Below, piece by piece: positions 47,491 through 61,404 of a stretch of 64,000 bases of DNA. The first letter of the stretch is position 1, and every line of letters begins with the position of its first letter. The notes under the pieces are model-generated. The model made no database searches and was not told the DNA's origin. It saw only the letters and a program-made list of their open reading frames with translations. Source of the DNA: Amphirosellinia nigrospora. Taxonomy: Eukaryota > Ascomycota > Sordariomycetes > Xylariales > Xylariaceae. The stretch is from the NCBI GenBank assembly GCA_004123355.1, contig SCHM01000007.1, positions 1,054,001-1,118,000 on the forward strand, in the 5' to 3' direction. The translations under genes and the position numbers were made by a program.

Positions 47491-50400
47491 CTATCAATTT
47501 AATAAATAAAATTGTTTATATATATTTAAAAATATAACAAATAACGTTTTTATGATTAAAACTATACTTTTTATTTGATATAGTTTTTAATTATATCAAT
47601 AAATATTGAAAATTAAAATTGAAGTTTAAATTGCATGAAAGAAAATTCATAAAAAATATACATAGTTTAATTTATAATAAAAAGTTTTATAATTTATTTA
47701 GCTTTTAATTTTAGCTTTTAATTTGTTTTAACAATTATAATAATATATTTAAATTCTGTATTTTATATAGTTTAAGCATATTTTCTTTATAAAATAAAAT
47801 ATAAACAATTTAATTATAATAAATTATTAAATAAGTAATTATAAAAATAAATAGTTTATATTTAATTATAATTAAAAAATGTTAAGCTTTTTAAATAAAA
47901 TAGTAAAAAAATAAATAAGTTTTTTAAAAAGTTTAAATTAATTAATTTTAAAAAAATAAAACTAAAGCGTAATTTTATTAAAAAAAAATTTAAAAAAAAA
48001 AAAAAAAAATTATTTTTATTTTAAATTTAAATTTAAATTTATTAACTTTATTATTATGATTATTAATTTTAAAGAATTTAATATTATTTATTATAAATGA
48101 ATTTAAAAAAGCTTTTATTTATAAATACAATTAAACTAAAATAATATAAATTTAAACTAAAGCTGCATAAAAAAAACTCTTTAAGAAAATTTAAAACTAA
48201 TTAAATAATTTTCAAAATTTTATTAGTTTATAGAAAAAACTATTATGAATATAAATAATTATTAATATATTAAAAGTAGCTTTTTAAATTTTAATTAAAA
48301 ATATCAAAAAAAATTAAATATGTTAAAAGTTTTTAGCAAAATTTATGATATTATAAACTAAATATATTAAAAAAATATATAAAATAATATTAATTATAAA
48401 ATAATAGAAATGTTTTTATATTTGTTGTAATTAAATGTTTTAAAAATATGAATAATATAAAAAACCCCAAATATTTTTCTTTCTTTTTTGGTTTCTTATT
48501 TTTTAAAATAATTATAATATTATAAATTATAGTTTAATAATAGTAGTTTAATATAAGATTATATTATATAAAGTAACTTTAAGCTAACAAATCTTTTTAT
48601 TTAAAAAATAGCTTTAACTTTAATAATTATTCAGCTAGATCTTTATTAAAAAAACTATTATAAACTTATTTATAAAAAAAAATAAAAAAACTATAAATTT
48701 ATTTATTATAGCGAGTTTATTTATTAATTAAACAATAACGGTCTTTTTTATTAAGCGAAAATTAGTTTTAGTAATAATAAATCTCATGATGATTTAAAAC
48801 TAATTATTTGAAATAATTTAATACTAATTATTAACCCGGTTATTAAACAAGAAATATAGTAATAATGCTTTTAATGATATTCAATTTTATATTTTTGTTT
48901 TAATAATAATGTACTAAGTATTAAAATTATTACATAAAAAATTAATAATATTTTAAAAATATTTATATTTTAAAAAACTATCATATTTTAATATATAAAC
49001 GTTATATTTTATTTAGTATAAAATTAAATATAAAAATATATAATAATAAAGCTAGTTTAAAAAAAAACTAATAGTAAGTTTAATCAAAAAAACAAAAAAG
49101 TACATAATATATAAAAAATAAACTTATATAAATTAAAAAAATCGGCATTATTATAAAAAACTTTAAAACTTTTAATAAAAATAAATACAAAAAAAACAAA
49201 AAGCGAAAAAATAGTTATTATATTAAAAGTACGAAGCACCTATTTATTTTATCTAAATATATACCTAGCTATTATTAGGCTAACGGCCCAGCTAAGTTAA
49301 AGCAAACATTAGTACCGTACGCCTTTACGCTTTTCTAAATATTTAAATTTATTTAAATTTATATATAAACTGTTTTAAAAATACTATATACTTTTTGTTT
49401 TTTTTCGTTTATAAATAACTATTTTTTAATATAAATAGGTTTAATAAATTTTTTATAAAATTTAATTTTTTTATAACTTTTAATTTATTTAAGTTTTTAA
49501 AGATATAACTTTTTTTTTTTTATAATATAAGCTTACATAGCCTTTTGGATTTAGCTCTTAATTTCGGCTATTTTTATTTTAATAAATAAAAACTAGAGTT
49601 TTAACTTTAAATTATACTTTATCACTATAAAAAGCTTATTTTTTTATTCGAATATTCTTATATATTTGTTTAATTTTTTTAAATTAATATTAAAGCTAGC
49701 TAATATATTATACTATTAAATCTATTTATAGTCTATTAATTAATGATTTAAGTTTATTTATAATTAAAATAGTTTTAGTTTATTGGTTTTAAATAAATAT
49801 ATTTATTTAAATATTTTTTATAAATACTATTTTATAATATTTTAGTAAAGCTATATTTAATAGTTTTTATATATTGAAAGTTTAAATGTTTTATTAATAA
49901 TAAATTTTATATTTTATAATTTTATTTTTATATTTGAGGTTATTTATGTAAGGTTTAAAATAAATTATTATTTTATTAAATATTTTTATTAATTTAATAT
50001 TTTAATATAAAGCTAATAAAATATAATTGTTTTTATTTTTTGTTTTTTACATAATTTCGGAAATCTTATAGAATAAAAGCGTTTTTTAAATTAGCGTATA
50101 ATATTAGCAGCCAAATACCTGTTTTATTAATTTAACGTTTATTTTAATAAATGTTATTTTAGTTATATAATTAATCGTAAAATAATATTAGCTATATCAA
50201 TTAAAATAATTTATTAGATAATAAATATATTAATTTTTTATATAAATATTAAAACAAGTTTAATAAAATTTATTATTATGATTTAAAATAGTTTATAAAT
50301 AATAATAAATAAATCAAGCGCTGCTATTTTCTAAAATTAAAACAAATATATTATAAATATTTTAATATATATTTAGTAGTATTTATAGCTATAATAAATT

Positions 50401-53000
50401 AATATAGTAATTAGTTTATTTTTCTAAATAATTAAAATATAATAATAGTTTAATAAATTATATATTTATGATAATATATTTAATATTTTTTTATATAAAG
50501 TATTGTTTTTAAGAATTTTTAAAATAATATTTTAGCCAACTATTTTATATTTCAAAATTTTTAGCTTTATATATTAGCTTTAATATTAGCTTTATATATT
50601 CTAGCTTTTTTTATTTATTAAATCTTTTAATTTATATAAATGTTTTATATGTTTAAATATTAAAAAAGATAAACAAACTTAGTTTTTAATATATTATTGA
50701 ATATTAAATTACTATTGAAATAGTATAATAATAAATCCGGAATAAAATTATTGTTATTAGTATTATTAAATAATATATTATATTAAGCTTTATATTTTCT
50801 TTTAAAATTATTTAACTAATTTTTTTATAGGTTATATATTTATTAAGATTTATTAATATTATTTACTTTGTTTTTTAATTTTATTTTTTTTTAATTTTTA
50901 TCGATATTTTTATAATATAATAAATTATTTAAATAATTATTTAAAGAGAATATAGCATATAATGATATATTTATTATTATATTTTTTAAATTTATAATAT
51001 AAATATATAAACATTGAAAAGTTATAGTTTATTTATTTATTTTACGTAAATATTTTTAACGTTTATTAATATTAAAAAAATAGTGTATAATTGATATAAA
51101 TAATAAATCTATTTTTAAACTTAAAAAACTTTTTATAATTATAATAAAATTTTATAATAATATATAATTTTTTTCTATAAATATTATAATTTTTTAATAT
51201 TAAAATAAATAAAAAACTATTATATAATATAAATTTAAAAACACTTTTTTTAATATTATAAAATATAATATTTTTTTTATAAATAAACATATTAGAATAT
51301 ATTTTAATAAACTAATTTATGATATATTATATATTTTATAGTAGTAATTATTCATAAGTTTAATAATTCGAAAATAAATATTTTATTAGGTTTTTATTAT
51401 TATCGTATAGTTTTTAAAAAACGTATTAAAAGTTAAGCTATTTTAAAATAATTTTTTATTTATTTATAAATAAAGCTTATAGTTTTTAAACCTTTTTGAT
51501 TTTATTTAGTTTTATAATATTAGCTAGCTTTAAAAACGTTTAGTTTTATTTTTTAAATTATTGTTCTATTATATATTTCATAAACTATTTTTAAAGCTGT
51601 TATTTTATTATATTTAATAAATATTCTTTGAAATAATAATTTTAGTTTTAATTATAATATTTTTAATAAAAAATAATATTTAATTTATTTTTATTATTTT
51701 TTTATTATTTTATATAAGCTAAATATATTATTAATATATTTTATAGTATAAAAAAAACGTCTGAAACTTTTAAAACTATAAAAGATAATTCGGCTTAAAA
51801 ATTAAATATAAAGTAAATATTTTTTATAATTTTTAATATAAAATATAGCTAATTAAATATTTTATAGCATTTTTATAAATTATAGCTAGAACAACCTAAA
51901 TATTTTAAATATTAATATATAATAATAATTTAAATATATTTTAATTAACTAATCTTTATATTTTAAATTAAACTTATAATATAAACTAATTATAAAAATA
52001 CTTAGTTTTTATATATATTTATAAAGAAATAAAAATTAATATTTAAAAGTTTTAATTTATTTTATTATAGTTTAATATAAATCCGGGTTTTTTTTTCAAT
52101 TTTGATACTATAACGTTTTTATTTCGATTAATTAAAACTAGTATAGCTATTTAGTTTAAAAATTTTTATTAATTATAATAATAAATTTAAATATATTTAC
52201 GTTAATATAGTATCTAGTTAAAATATTTAGCTAATATAAATCTAAATAAAACTAAAATTATTTGGCTAATTTATTTTATAGTTTTAATTTTTTTTATATA
52301 AAAAAATCGGTTAGCTTTATTATATTTTTAATATTTATTGCGCTATAATTTATGTATATATAGTAAACATATATATAATATTTTATTATTTATATTAGTA
52401 TTAAACAACTAAACTATAGTTTTATAAATCATTATTATTTATAAATTATCTCGTGAAATTCTTTTTAAATATAATTAATCGATATATTATTTTTAATCGG
52501 TAAAAAATTTAACTTTTAGTTTTTCTTCTATATATTATATCATTTTTTTAATATAATAAATGAACTTAAATATAATATGTTAAAAGATTATAATTAATAA
52601 ACTATAAAACTATTTATATATATTTTTTTAAAATATATTATATTTAAATATAATTTAAAAATAAATAATATTTTATACTTATTAATTTAATGATTTCGCT
52701 ATACTAAAGCTAATAACTTAATTTAATAATTTATATTTAAAATATTCTAAGTTTATATAATTTTTATTATTATTATTATTTTTATATTAAATATCATTAT
52801 ATTTTCTATATATTTTTTATAATATTAGGAAGTTTTTTATATAAAAAAGTTAATTTATAAATATTTTTAATACTATTACCGGCTTTTTTAGTATTATTAG
52901 TTTTCTTTTAGCGCTAAAGTCTTTTAACTAAAAGAAAAAACTTTAAATTATTAATTAATATTATAACGTCCTAAAACTATAACAATTTTAATAATGAAAA
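47491..53000. other. Mutated relic DNA
   Basis: 5.5 kb, no gene. 47990-48530 matches 36000-37150 inverted. 48640-49190 matches 31860-32650. A decayed 130-bp element sits at 49197. 49460-50780 matches 39260-40740. From 50780 to 53000 I see no clear partner. Confidence 0.65.
49197..49293 (+). mobile_element. 130-bp element, heavily mutated copy
   Basis: Keeps AGCGAAAAAATAGTTATTA, ACGAAGCACCTATTT and TAACGGCCCAGCT in the order of 30151-30278. It lies exactly at the end of a relic homologous to 31860-32650. Confidence 0.7.
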
Positions 53001-53008
53001 AATATTTC

Positions 53009-53555
53009 CATGGTTGGAATTTAGTATACTAATTTAGTATATACCAATACTAATAGCAATTTAGTATTTGGATTTTAATACTATACTAGCTTAGTATCTA
53101 CTAATTTAGTTAGTATTTAAGCATACTAATACTAAAAGAAATACTAGCTTAATATATACTAAAGTATACTAATACTAAATTAGTTTTAGTAATACTAAGA
53201 TACTAATACTAAAGTCGGGCATTAAAATGAGGTATTATATAGAAAAAAAAACATTTATATATTTAGAAATATTGAATATTATTCTATATAATTTAATAAA
53301 ATAAATATTTTAATTCTTTTTTTTTAATTAAATAATAAAAATTAAAATTTAACTTTTTTTTTATTTTTTTTAGTATTTAATATATACTAAATACTAAGAT
53401 ATTAATTTAGTATATACTAAAATATACTAATACCAATTTAGTATTTCAAAATGAATACTAATACTAGCTTAGTATCTTAAAATCAATACTCATACTAATA
53501 CTAATTTAGTAATACTAATTTAGTCCTTATACTAAATACTAAATTTCCAACCCTG
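53009..53555. mobile_element. hAT-like non-autonomous element built of TAGTAT repeats
   Basis: 547 bp with inverted ends GGTTGGAATTTAGTAT and ATACTAAATTTCCAACC. The right end inverted is CAGGGTTGG, the terminal style of hAT elements; the left is CATGGTTGG. Flanks AATATTTC (53001-53008) and AATATTTT (53556-53563) are an 8-bp target duplication differing only C/T. Subterminal parts consist of TAGTATTA/TACTAATA-type repeats in both orientations, as expected of transposase-binding subterminal motifs. No coding capacity. Confidence 0.84.
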
Positions 53556-55950
53556 AATATTTTTGATTTTTAATAGTTGTGTTAATGTTTATATAAAATA
53601 AATAGTATTTATAAGTATTACATTAAATATTATAAATTTATTAATTTTACGGTTTACTTATTTAAGTTTAATAAAATAATAAATTTTATTTTTATAATAA
53701 ATAATCAATAAATTAAAATACTACAGTTTTTAATAACGTGAAAATATATAAAATTAAAATTATTTTTTAATTTATTTAACTTAAGTTTTTTTCTATAATA
53801 TTTATTATCATTTTTGTAATAATAAATTTAATAATTAAAGTGATTTTATATACGTTCAATAATACAATAATTAATATTTTTATTTAATATATTTTTTAAT
53901 TATATTTTTAGTTTGTTTAATTTATATTATTAAATATTTAAAATTATAAATAAAATTTCAATTTAATTAAAAAAAGTTCATAAAAAATATAAATATTTTA
54001 TTTTATTATAAAAAATTCTTATGGTTTATATATATTTTTTTTTCTAGCTTTTAATTTCTTTTAGTAATTATAATAAATATTATAATATATCTTATACGGT
54101 TAAATATACGTTTAATTATTTATTATTTATTAAATTTATCACTAAAACGTTATTTAAAGCTTCATATTTTTTAATAATTAGTGTTACTATAATATTCAAT
54201 ACAGTTTAAATATAACTATAAAACCTTTAAAATTTTATTTTAAAATTATATTATTTATTATTTTAATATAATAAATAGTTTAATATTTTAAAAAGATTTA
54301 TTATATTTAAACTATTATAATATTAAACGTTTTATATATATCAAATATACTACTTATAAAAAATATTCTTTTTTATTTTATTAATAAATATTATAATATA
54401 ATTAAGCTAATTTAAACTAAACTTTTTAAAAATACTATTCTATAAATATAAACTTATATATTAATAATATTTTTATGTTTAAATACGCTTATTTTATCAT
54501 TATAACTATTTATTTTATTTTATTATATATTAGCTATATATAACTTTTTTATTATAATAAAATAAACTTTTTTATTTTTTTCAATATTTTAAAACTATTA
54601 ATTAATAAAAACTTAATAATTTTATAAATAATGATTATTTTAAAAATAGCTTATTATAATTTAATAATTCTTCTTTGTTATATAAACTATAGCTTTTATA
54701 CTTCTTTATTTATATAGCTATTATTATAGATATGATCATTATTTTATATCAATTATTTCGCTAATTTTTATTTAATTTAATGAATATATATAAAAGCAGT
54801 CTTTTGGGATATATTTTATTTAACAATAATTATAATATTTAACTACTAATTAGTTTATTCGATTTTTTAGTATATTTGTTTTTATCCAAAATATACTACG
54901 TTATAATAAATCGACTAAAAAAATAGCTTTAAATATAATAATTAAAAACGATCGAAAATAAAAATAAAGGTTCAATAATTAACAATAATATACGTCATTT
55001 ATTTTAATATATAAAATTATCGATATTTTTAATAAGTTATTTAATAAAAATGTTTAAAGTTTTACATAAAATTTTATAAATCGTTTTTATGTTTATTATT
55101 TTATATATTCAATTTTTATTTTAGCTTTATTAATAATTATTTTTAAAATATTTTAAATAATTTTAAAATATCTTTGTAACGTTTTAACTTTAGTAGTTTT
55201 TTATAATAAAGCTTTTAATATAAACCATACTTTTTAAAACTATGAACAAATTTAAAATGATTATTTATAAAAAATATTTTTTACTAAATTTTCATAATAG
55301 TTTTATTATTAATATAATATTAATTTCAAATTTTTAAAAAAAAAAATTTTTATATATAATATTAAGTTTAATTTTATAATTTTTATTGTTTATTAAATAG
55401 GTTAAACATTAAATTTTAAAAAATTATTATAGTTTTAGTAAATCTTTTATTATAATAAGATAATTAATATTTTTTTTTATGAATTTTTATAATTTAATAT
55501 TAAAATCTATAAAATAGTACCTTTTAATATAAAATATATAAATAATATAAATAACTTTAAATAAAAGTAATATTTTTTACATATATTTAATTTTGTTAAA
55601 TTATCAAATAAATTATTAAAACTATTTAAATAATAACTTAATATTATCGAAATGTTTATATAGATTAAAGTTAAATATTATTTGCGCCGGTTTTATTAGC
55701 GAACTGTTTAAATTTAAATAGTATTTTTAAAAATTGAATCTTGGAAATCGTTTTGAAATAAAACGCTTATAAATAATTACTTTAAGCTTTATTGATTTTA
55801 ATTAAATAAACAATTGATAAACCAAATAAATATAACCATATTAATTATTGTATAAAGTATTTTTTATAAAAGCTATTAAGTTTTAATTGTTAAACGTATT
55901 TATTATCTATAAAAGATTTTTTTTTTTAATATTTTATGTTTGTTATTAAA

Positions 55951-56074
55951 AAAAATGAAAAGAAATAGTTATTATATTGAAAATAGGAAGTATTTATTTG
56001 TTTTATTTAAATATATTTAGCTGTAGCTAGCTACGCTAGCTGCTAATAGCTATTGTTAGGCCGACGGCCTAGCT
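55951..56074 (+). mobile_element. 130-bp element, mutated copy
   Basis: Keeps GAAATAGTTATTATATTGAA, GTAGCTAGCTACGCTAGCTGC and GGCCGACGGCCTAGCT in the order of 30151-30278; most other C and G positions are T or A. Confidence 0.75.
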
Positions 56075-59000
56075 AATATAATATAAAATATATTTTGTAT
56101 ATTTTTTTTTTTATTAAATATATTTTTAAAAAATAATTATATAAAATAAAAAATTATTTAAATAAATAAATTATAAAGAATATTTATAAAATAGTTATTA
56201 TAAATTTTAATATTTAATAGCTTAGTTTTTGTTACAAATATGTTTAAAAAAAAGTTTATATAATATATTAATATTAAAAAAAACTTTAAAAATTCGCGTT
56301 AAATATAGGAAATAAAATTAAAACGTTAAAAATTTATTATTTAAATTATTATTAAAATTTTTTTTTAATATTATTAGCTATCTTATTTTAATATTAAAAA
56401 TTTAATATTAAGAATTAACTATTTTATAAATATTATAATTAAATTTAAAAAAATAAAAAAATTATTTTTTATAATTAAATTAAAGGTAAAAAATATATTT
56501 CGAAAAAAAGCTATTAAAAAACCGATTGTGTTAAAAAATAATTTAAATAAACTTTAGTTAAATTAAACTAGTTTTAATGGAAAAATATAAATATATTTTA
56601 TTTATAATAAATAGTAATAATAAATATTATATTTTTAAAATATATAAAATAAAAATAAAATAAAAAACATTATTAAAATATATTTATAATAAATAAATAA
56701 AAATTAATAATTTAAGTATTTTAACTTAATAAAAATAATTTAAAAAATGTTACATTTTATATATAAATAAAATAAAAAGTTCGGTTAAAAAACTTAAAAA
56801 TTTCTTATGCTAAAATAAAAAGAATTATTATCATTTTATTATTTATAAATTAATATTAAAATAATATAATTAAAAAATTATTAAATGTTATTTAAAATAA
56901 AACTAAAGCTTTATTTTTATAAACTAAATTATTAATTATATTTTAAATATATAAAATTTTAATAATATATTTTTATCAAAATTAATTAATTTGAAACAAA
57001 AAAATAACTTTAGCTAGAAAATATTTTAATTATTTAAATCAAAAGAAATTTTTTTTTAATAATGTATAAATAATAAATATATATATATAATATTTATCGA
57101 TAAATTTATATATATATTCGCTAAAAAATTAAAAGCTAAAAAAACTAGTGCTATATTTTTAAATTATAAAAGTATATTTAATTATATAGTTTAGTTTATT
57201 AAAAATAATAAAATAGTTATGTGTTCATTATTGCTTAAAATATAATCTAAATTTAAATAATATTACTAAAAAATTAAAGAATTTATTTAAATACAATATT
57301 ACAATTATAATAGTATTAAAAGTAATATTATAAATAATAAAAACGAACTGAAAAATATAGCTAACTTAAACATTAAACTATTAAACTAACTTTCATTATT
57401 AAACGTAGCGAAAAAAAACTTTAAAAAAATCTAGCTAAAAGTTTATATTCATTGTATAAAATAAATAAAAATTATTTTAATTAAATAGAATATTAAAATA
57501 AAAAAAATAAAATATATATGTAAATAATTTTATATATAATGTAAAATATAAAACTAAAATAAATAAGTTTAAAACGTAAAAACTAATATAATATTTATAA
57601 TTTATAAACAACTAAATTAAATAAACTAAGCTATTTTTATATTTTTAAAAAGTTATTTTTCTATAAATTATTTATAAACATTATTCAAAAAATTTGAAAT
57701 AAAAATATTTATATTTAATAAATTTATTTGAAAAAAAATATCTATAAACAAATAAAAATAAAAATTTAAAACTATTTTAAAAAATATATATTTTATTTAA
57801 ATATAATATTTTAAGATTTATAAAATGTATCAAAGCTATTTATAACTATTTTATTCATTATATATAAGTATTAAAAACAAAGATTTATTAATTAATCAAC
57901 CATATAAACATAAAACTAAAATTTATATTTATAAGTGTATATAATATAACAATATTAATTATAATAAAATTTTTTTTTATAGCTTAAATAATAATAAAAT
58001 TCTTTTTAATAGTTTTCATAGCTATTTAAAAATAATAGATTATTTAAATCGAGTCTATAATAATGTGTTTTAATAAAACCTTTTATAAAAAATATTTATC
58101 AAATAGGTTAAAATGTTAAAAAATCTTTTTAAAACTTTCAAATTAGAATAAAAAAATATAATTAACTTATTAAAAATTATGAAACTAATAAAGCTTTTAC
58201 ATAGCTTTAAATAATTAAAATATAAATAATAAATTCAAACCAAAAAATTATAAATTAAATTAAATTTAAGCTTAGAATTTTTAATATTATATGTATTAAT
58301 TATAAAATGAAAAAAAATATAATATTTATATAAATAATTTTTTTATTATAAAATATAGTTCAAATTATTTAAAAATATTATTAATAAAATAAGTAAAATA
58401 GTTTTAATAAATAATTAAAACTAAACTAATTAGTTTTTAAACATATAAATTATAAAGAATCAAATAAATGATAATATAAGTTTTAATTAAGAATAATATA
58501 TAATTAAAATATTTAATTTTATTAGCTTAAGTTTAATATATAAATACTTTATATTCATAAACATTAAAAAATAATTTATGTTATAAAACGTAGAAAGAAA
58601 ATATTTTTAAAAATAAAATATTTAATTATATTTTTTTATTTATTAAGCTAGATTTTTCAGCTAAAATTATAAAGCTTAATATAAGTTTTATTACTTTTAT
58701 TTAAATAAAATCCGTAGTAAATTTGTTAATATATACTAAGAATATAAAACGATTAACTAAATATATAAAAAATATTTAAATATATATATTAAATATAATA
58801 AACTAAAAAAAACTATTTATATACAATTTATAATATGTAAGTTTATTTATTATTATTAATATTATTTTAATATTAGATTTATAAAATAATAAATTATTAA
58901 TAAAATATATTATATTTTTAAATAATACGCTAGTATTATAGTATTTTAAACTATAATTAATTATAATAAAAAACTTTACTAAAAATAAATATATTATAAT

Positions 59001-59979
59001 AAATAATCTAACGTAAATAAAAAAATTTTTGAATACACTTAAAATATTATTAAATATTTTATTATTTTTTATATATAATATAAACATTATAAATGAATTT
59101 GAATATATAATTATTTTAAAATAAAAAAAATATATAAAAAATATATATTATTATATTAATAAAAAATATAAGCTAATTATATTAAATGAATAGATACAAA
59201 ATTAATATATAATTTAAATAATAAGTGAATTAAACTATTAAAAAAAGCTAAATATTAAAGGTTTTATTTTTTGTTTAATTTATAAATTAAAAAAATTAGC
59301 AAAACAAAAAACAAAACTAAGCTTTTTTAAAAATTTATAATAATAATAATTAATTTAAATATTTTAGAATTTATAAACTTTATAAAGTTAATTGGATTTA
59401 TTTTATTATACGATTGATAAGCTTATTAAATAATAAAAAACAATATTTAGTTAGAAATAATTAGTATTATGTAGTTATTTTTTAAATTTAAAAAAGTTTT
59501 AAAACTTTAAATTTGAAAAAAGTTTAAAATATTAAAAAAATAGCGCTATTTAATTATTTATTCAATAAATATTTAAATAAATATAAAAAACAACATCATT
59601 TTATTTTATATATTTTATAAAAAATAAAATATTTAAAAGTTTTGTTTTTTTAATTTTAAAAATAAAAAAATTATATTAAAATTATAATAATAATGAAAAC
59701 GTTTATAAATAATAATTTTAAGCTTGATAAAAAAATGAATTTACTTTTAAATAAAACATATAGTTTATATAGATAAATAAATATTATATTTAATTTAATT
59801 AATTAATTATATATTTTTAAATATAAAAAAAAGTTTAATTATAATATTAAATTAATTTAAAGTTTTCCATTATTATTTTTTTAAAGTTTATAATATCATA
59901 ATATTCATAGGTCAAAAAAATATTAATATATAAATTTCATAATAAATTATATAATTATTAATATTTAAGTAATTATATA

Positions 59980-60250
59980 ATACTATAATATATAGTTTTA
60001 TATAATATATAGTTTTATATACGTATAAATACTACGTAATATATATAAAAAAGCTTTTTTTACGTAAAATAAAAAAGATATTCAACTATTATAGCTATTC
60101 AAACAAATTCTTTAATATTTAATAAAAAAATACCTTATTTAGTTTATAATTAAAAAACTAAAAATATATAATACTTTAAATATACTAATTAAGCTAACTA
60201 ACCTAGTATTGCCCCTAGTACCAATATTATTTCTATAACTATAATAAACT
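59980..60250 (-). repeat. Terminal segment of a relic element, inverted
   Basis: Follows 43140-43400 in the same orientation: AAAAAAGCTTTTTTTACGTAAA, then TTAAAAAACTAAAAATATATAA, then AATTAAGCTAACTAACC. The outermost bases have decayed. Confidence 0.6.
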
Positions 60251-61334
60251 TTTAAAAATTAATATTTAAACTATTTAATAAATGATAAAATTTATAAAAT
60301 TAAAAAAAAAACCAAATTTTTTTAATATTATAATTATATTAAAAAACCGCAAAATAAACAAAGGTCTAAAATATATTTCAAACTAATATATTTAAAATAA
60401 TAAAACTATTATTAAATTTTTAATAAAAAATATTTCTTCATAAATAATTATTTTTAAAGTTATTAATAATTTTAAAAACTATAATTTATATTAAAGAATT
60501 TTTATAAAACACTATTAAAGTTGAAACATGAAAAATATTTAAAATATTTAAAACGTTTTAAAAATAATTATTAATAACACTAAAATAAAAACTAAATATA
60601 TAAAATAATAAAAATAAAAACAATTCGTACAATTTTATAGAAACGTTAAATGTTTTTATTAAATAAACTATTAAAAATATAAATAACTTTTTTTCATTAA
60701 AATACATATTTTAATTATTTTTATTAATTATTAAACTTCTATTTTTATTTTGAATTGTTTTTAATTTATTATGCTTGAAATTATTGTTTTAGTTAATTTA
60801 TTATAATATAAATATTTCATTTAAAAATAAATATATTAAAAAAATCGAATAAACTAATTAGCTATAAATATATATTAATAAACTTTTTTATTTATATTAG
60901 AAAATTTCAATAAAAACTAATAAAACAACTTATATAATAATAATAATAATAATTATAATAATAGCTATATAAATAAATAAAAATATAAAAGCTATAGCTT
61001 ATATAATTAAAAGAAATTATTAAAAATATACTAAACTTTTTAAAATATCTATTATTTACAAAATCGTTAAATTATTTACTAATTAATAGCTTTAAGATAT
61101 TTTAAAAAAGATAAAAAATCTATTTTTACTATAATAAAAAAAACTATATATAACCGCAAAATATATTAAATAAAACAAATAATTATACAAAAAAATTAAA
61201 CTTATTTAAAAATAAAAATATTATTAATATATAAATTTATATTTATAAAGCTTTATTATTAAAAAATTTAGTTTAAATTAGCTTAGTAATATTATAACGT
61301 ATTTATTTAAAAAAAACATTTATTTTATAAATAT

Positions 61335-61404
61335 GCTACACTCTGACGGGGGGGTGACCCCCGCAGGGGGTCCCCACTGCAGAGTGGAGCCTACTACACT
61401 ATCC
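61335..61404. other. Tiny GC-rich hairpin island
   Basis: 70 bp of GC-rich DNA in otherwise mutated sequence. An outer pair CACTCTG/CAGAGTG (61339-61386) encloses a perfect GACCCCC/GGGGGTC palindrome with spacer GCA (61356-61372). No partner copy in the window; probably the remnant or whole of a miniature element. Confidence 0.7.

Larger units (their letters stand above)
53556..61334. other. Mutated relic DNA
   Basis: 7.8 kb, no gene. It includes a decayed 130-bp element (55951) and an inverted relic end at about 59980-60250 that matches 43140-43400. Otherwise uniformly AT-rich with no island. Confidence 0.68.

Noticed and set aside
47264-47497. 77-residue frame across the right arm of the 1.3-kb foldback
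   Set aside because: It reads through palindromic terminal sequence; no homologous frame survives in the left arm.
51072-51290. Lys/Tyr/Ile/Asn-rich frame, also 58803-59087
   Set aside because: Chance openings in extremely AT-rich DNA; composition mimics organelle proteins but no motif or start context is present.
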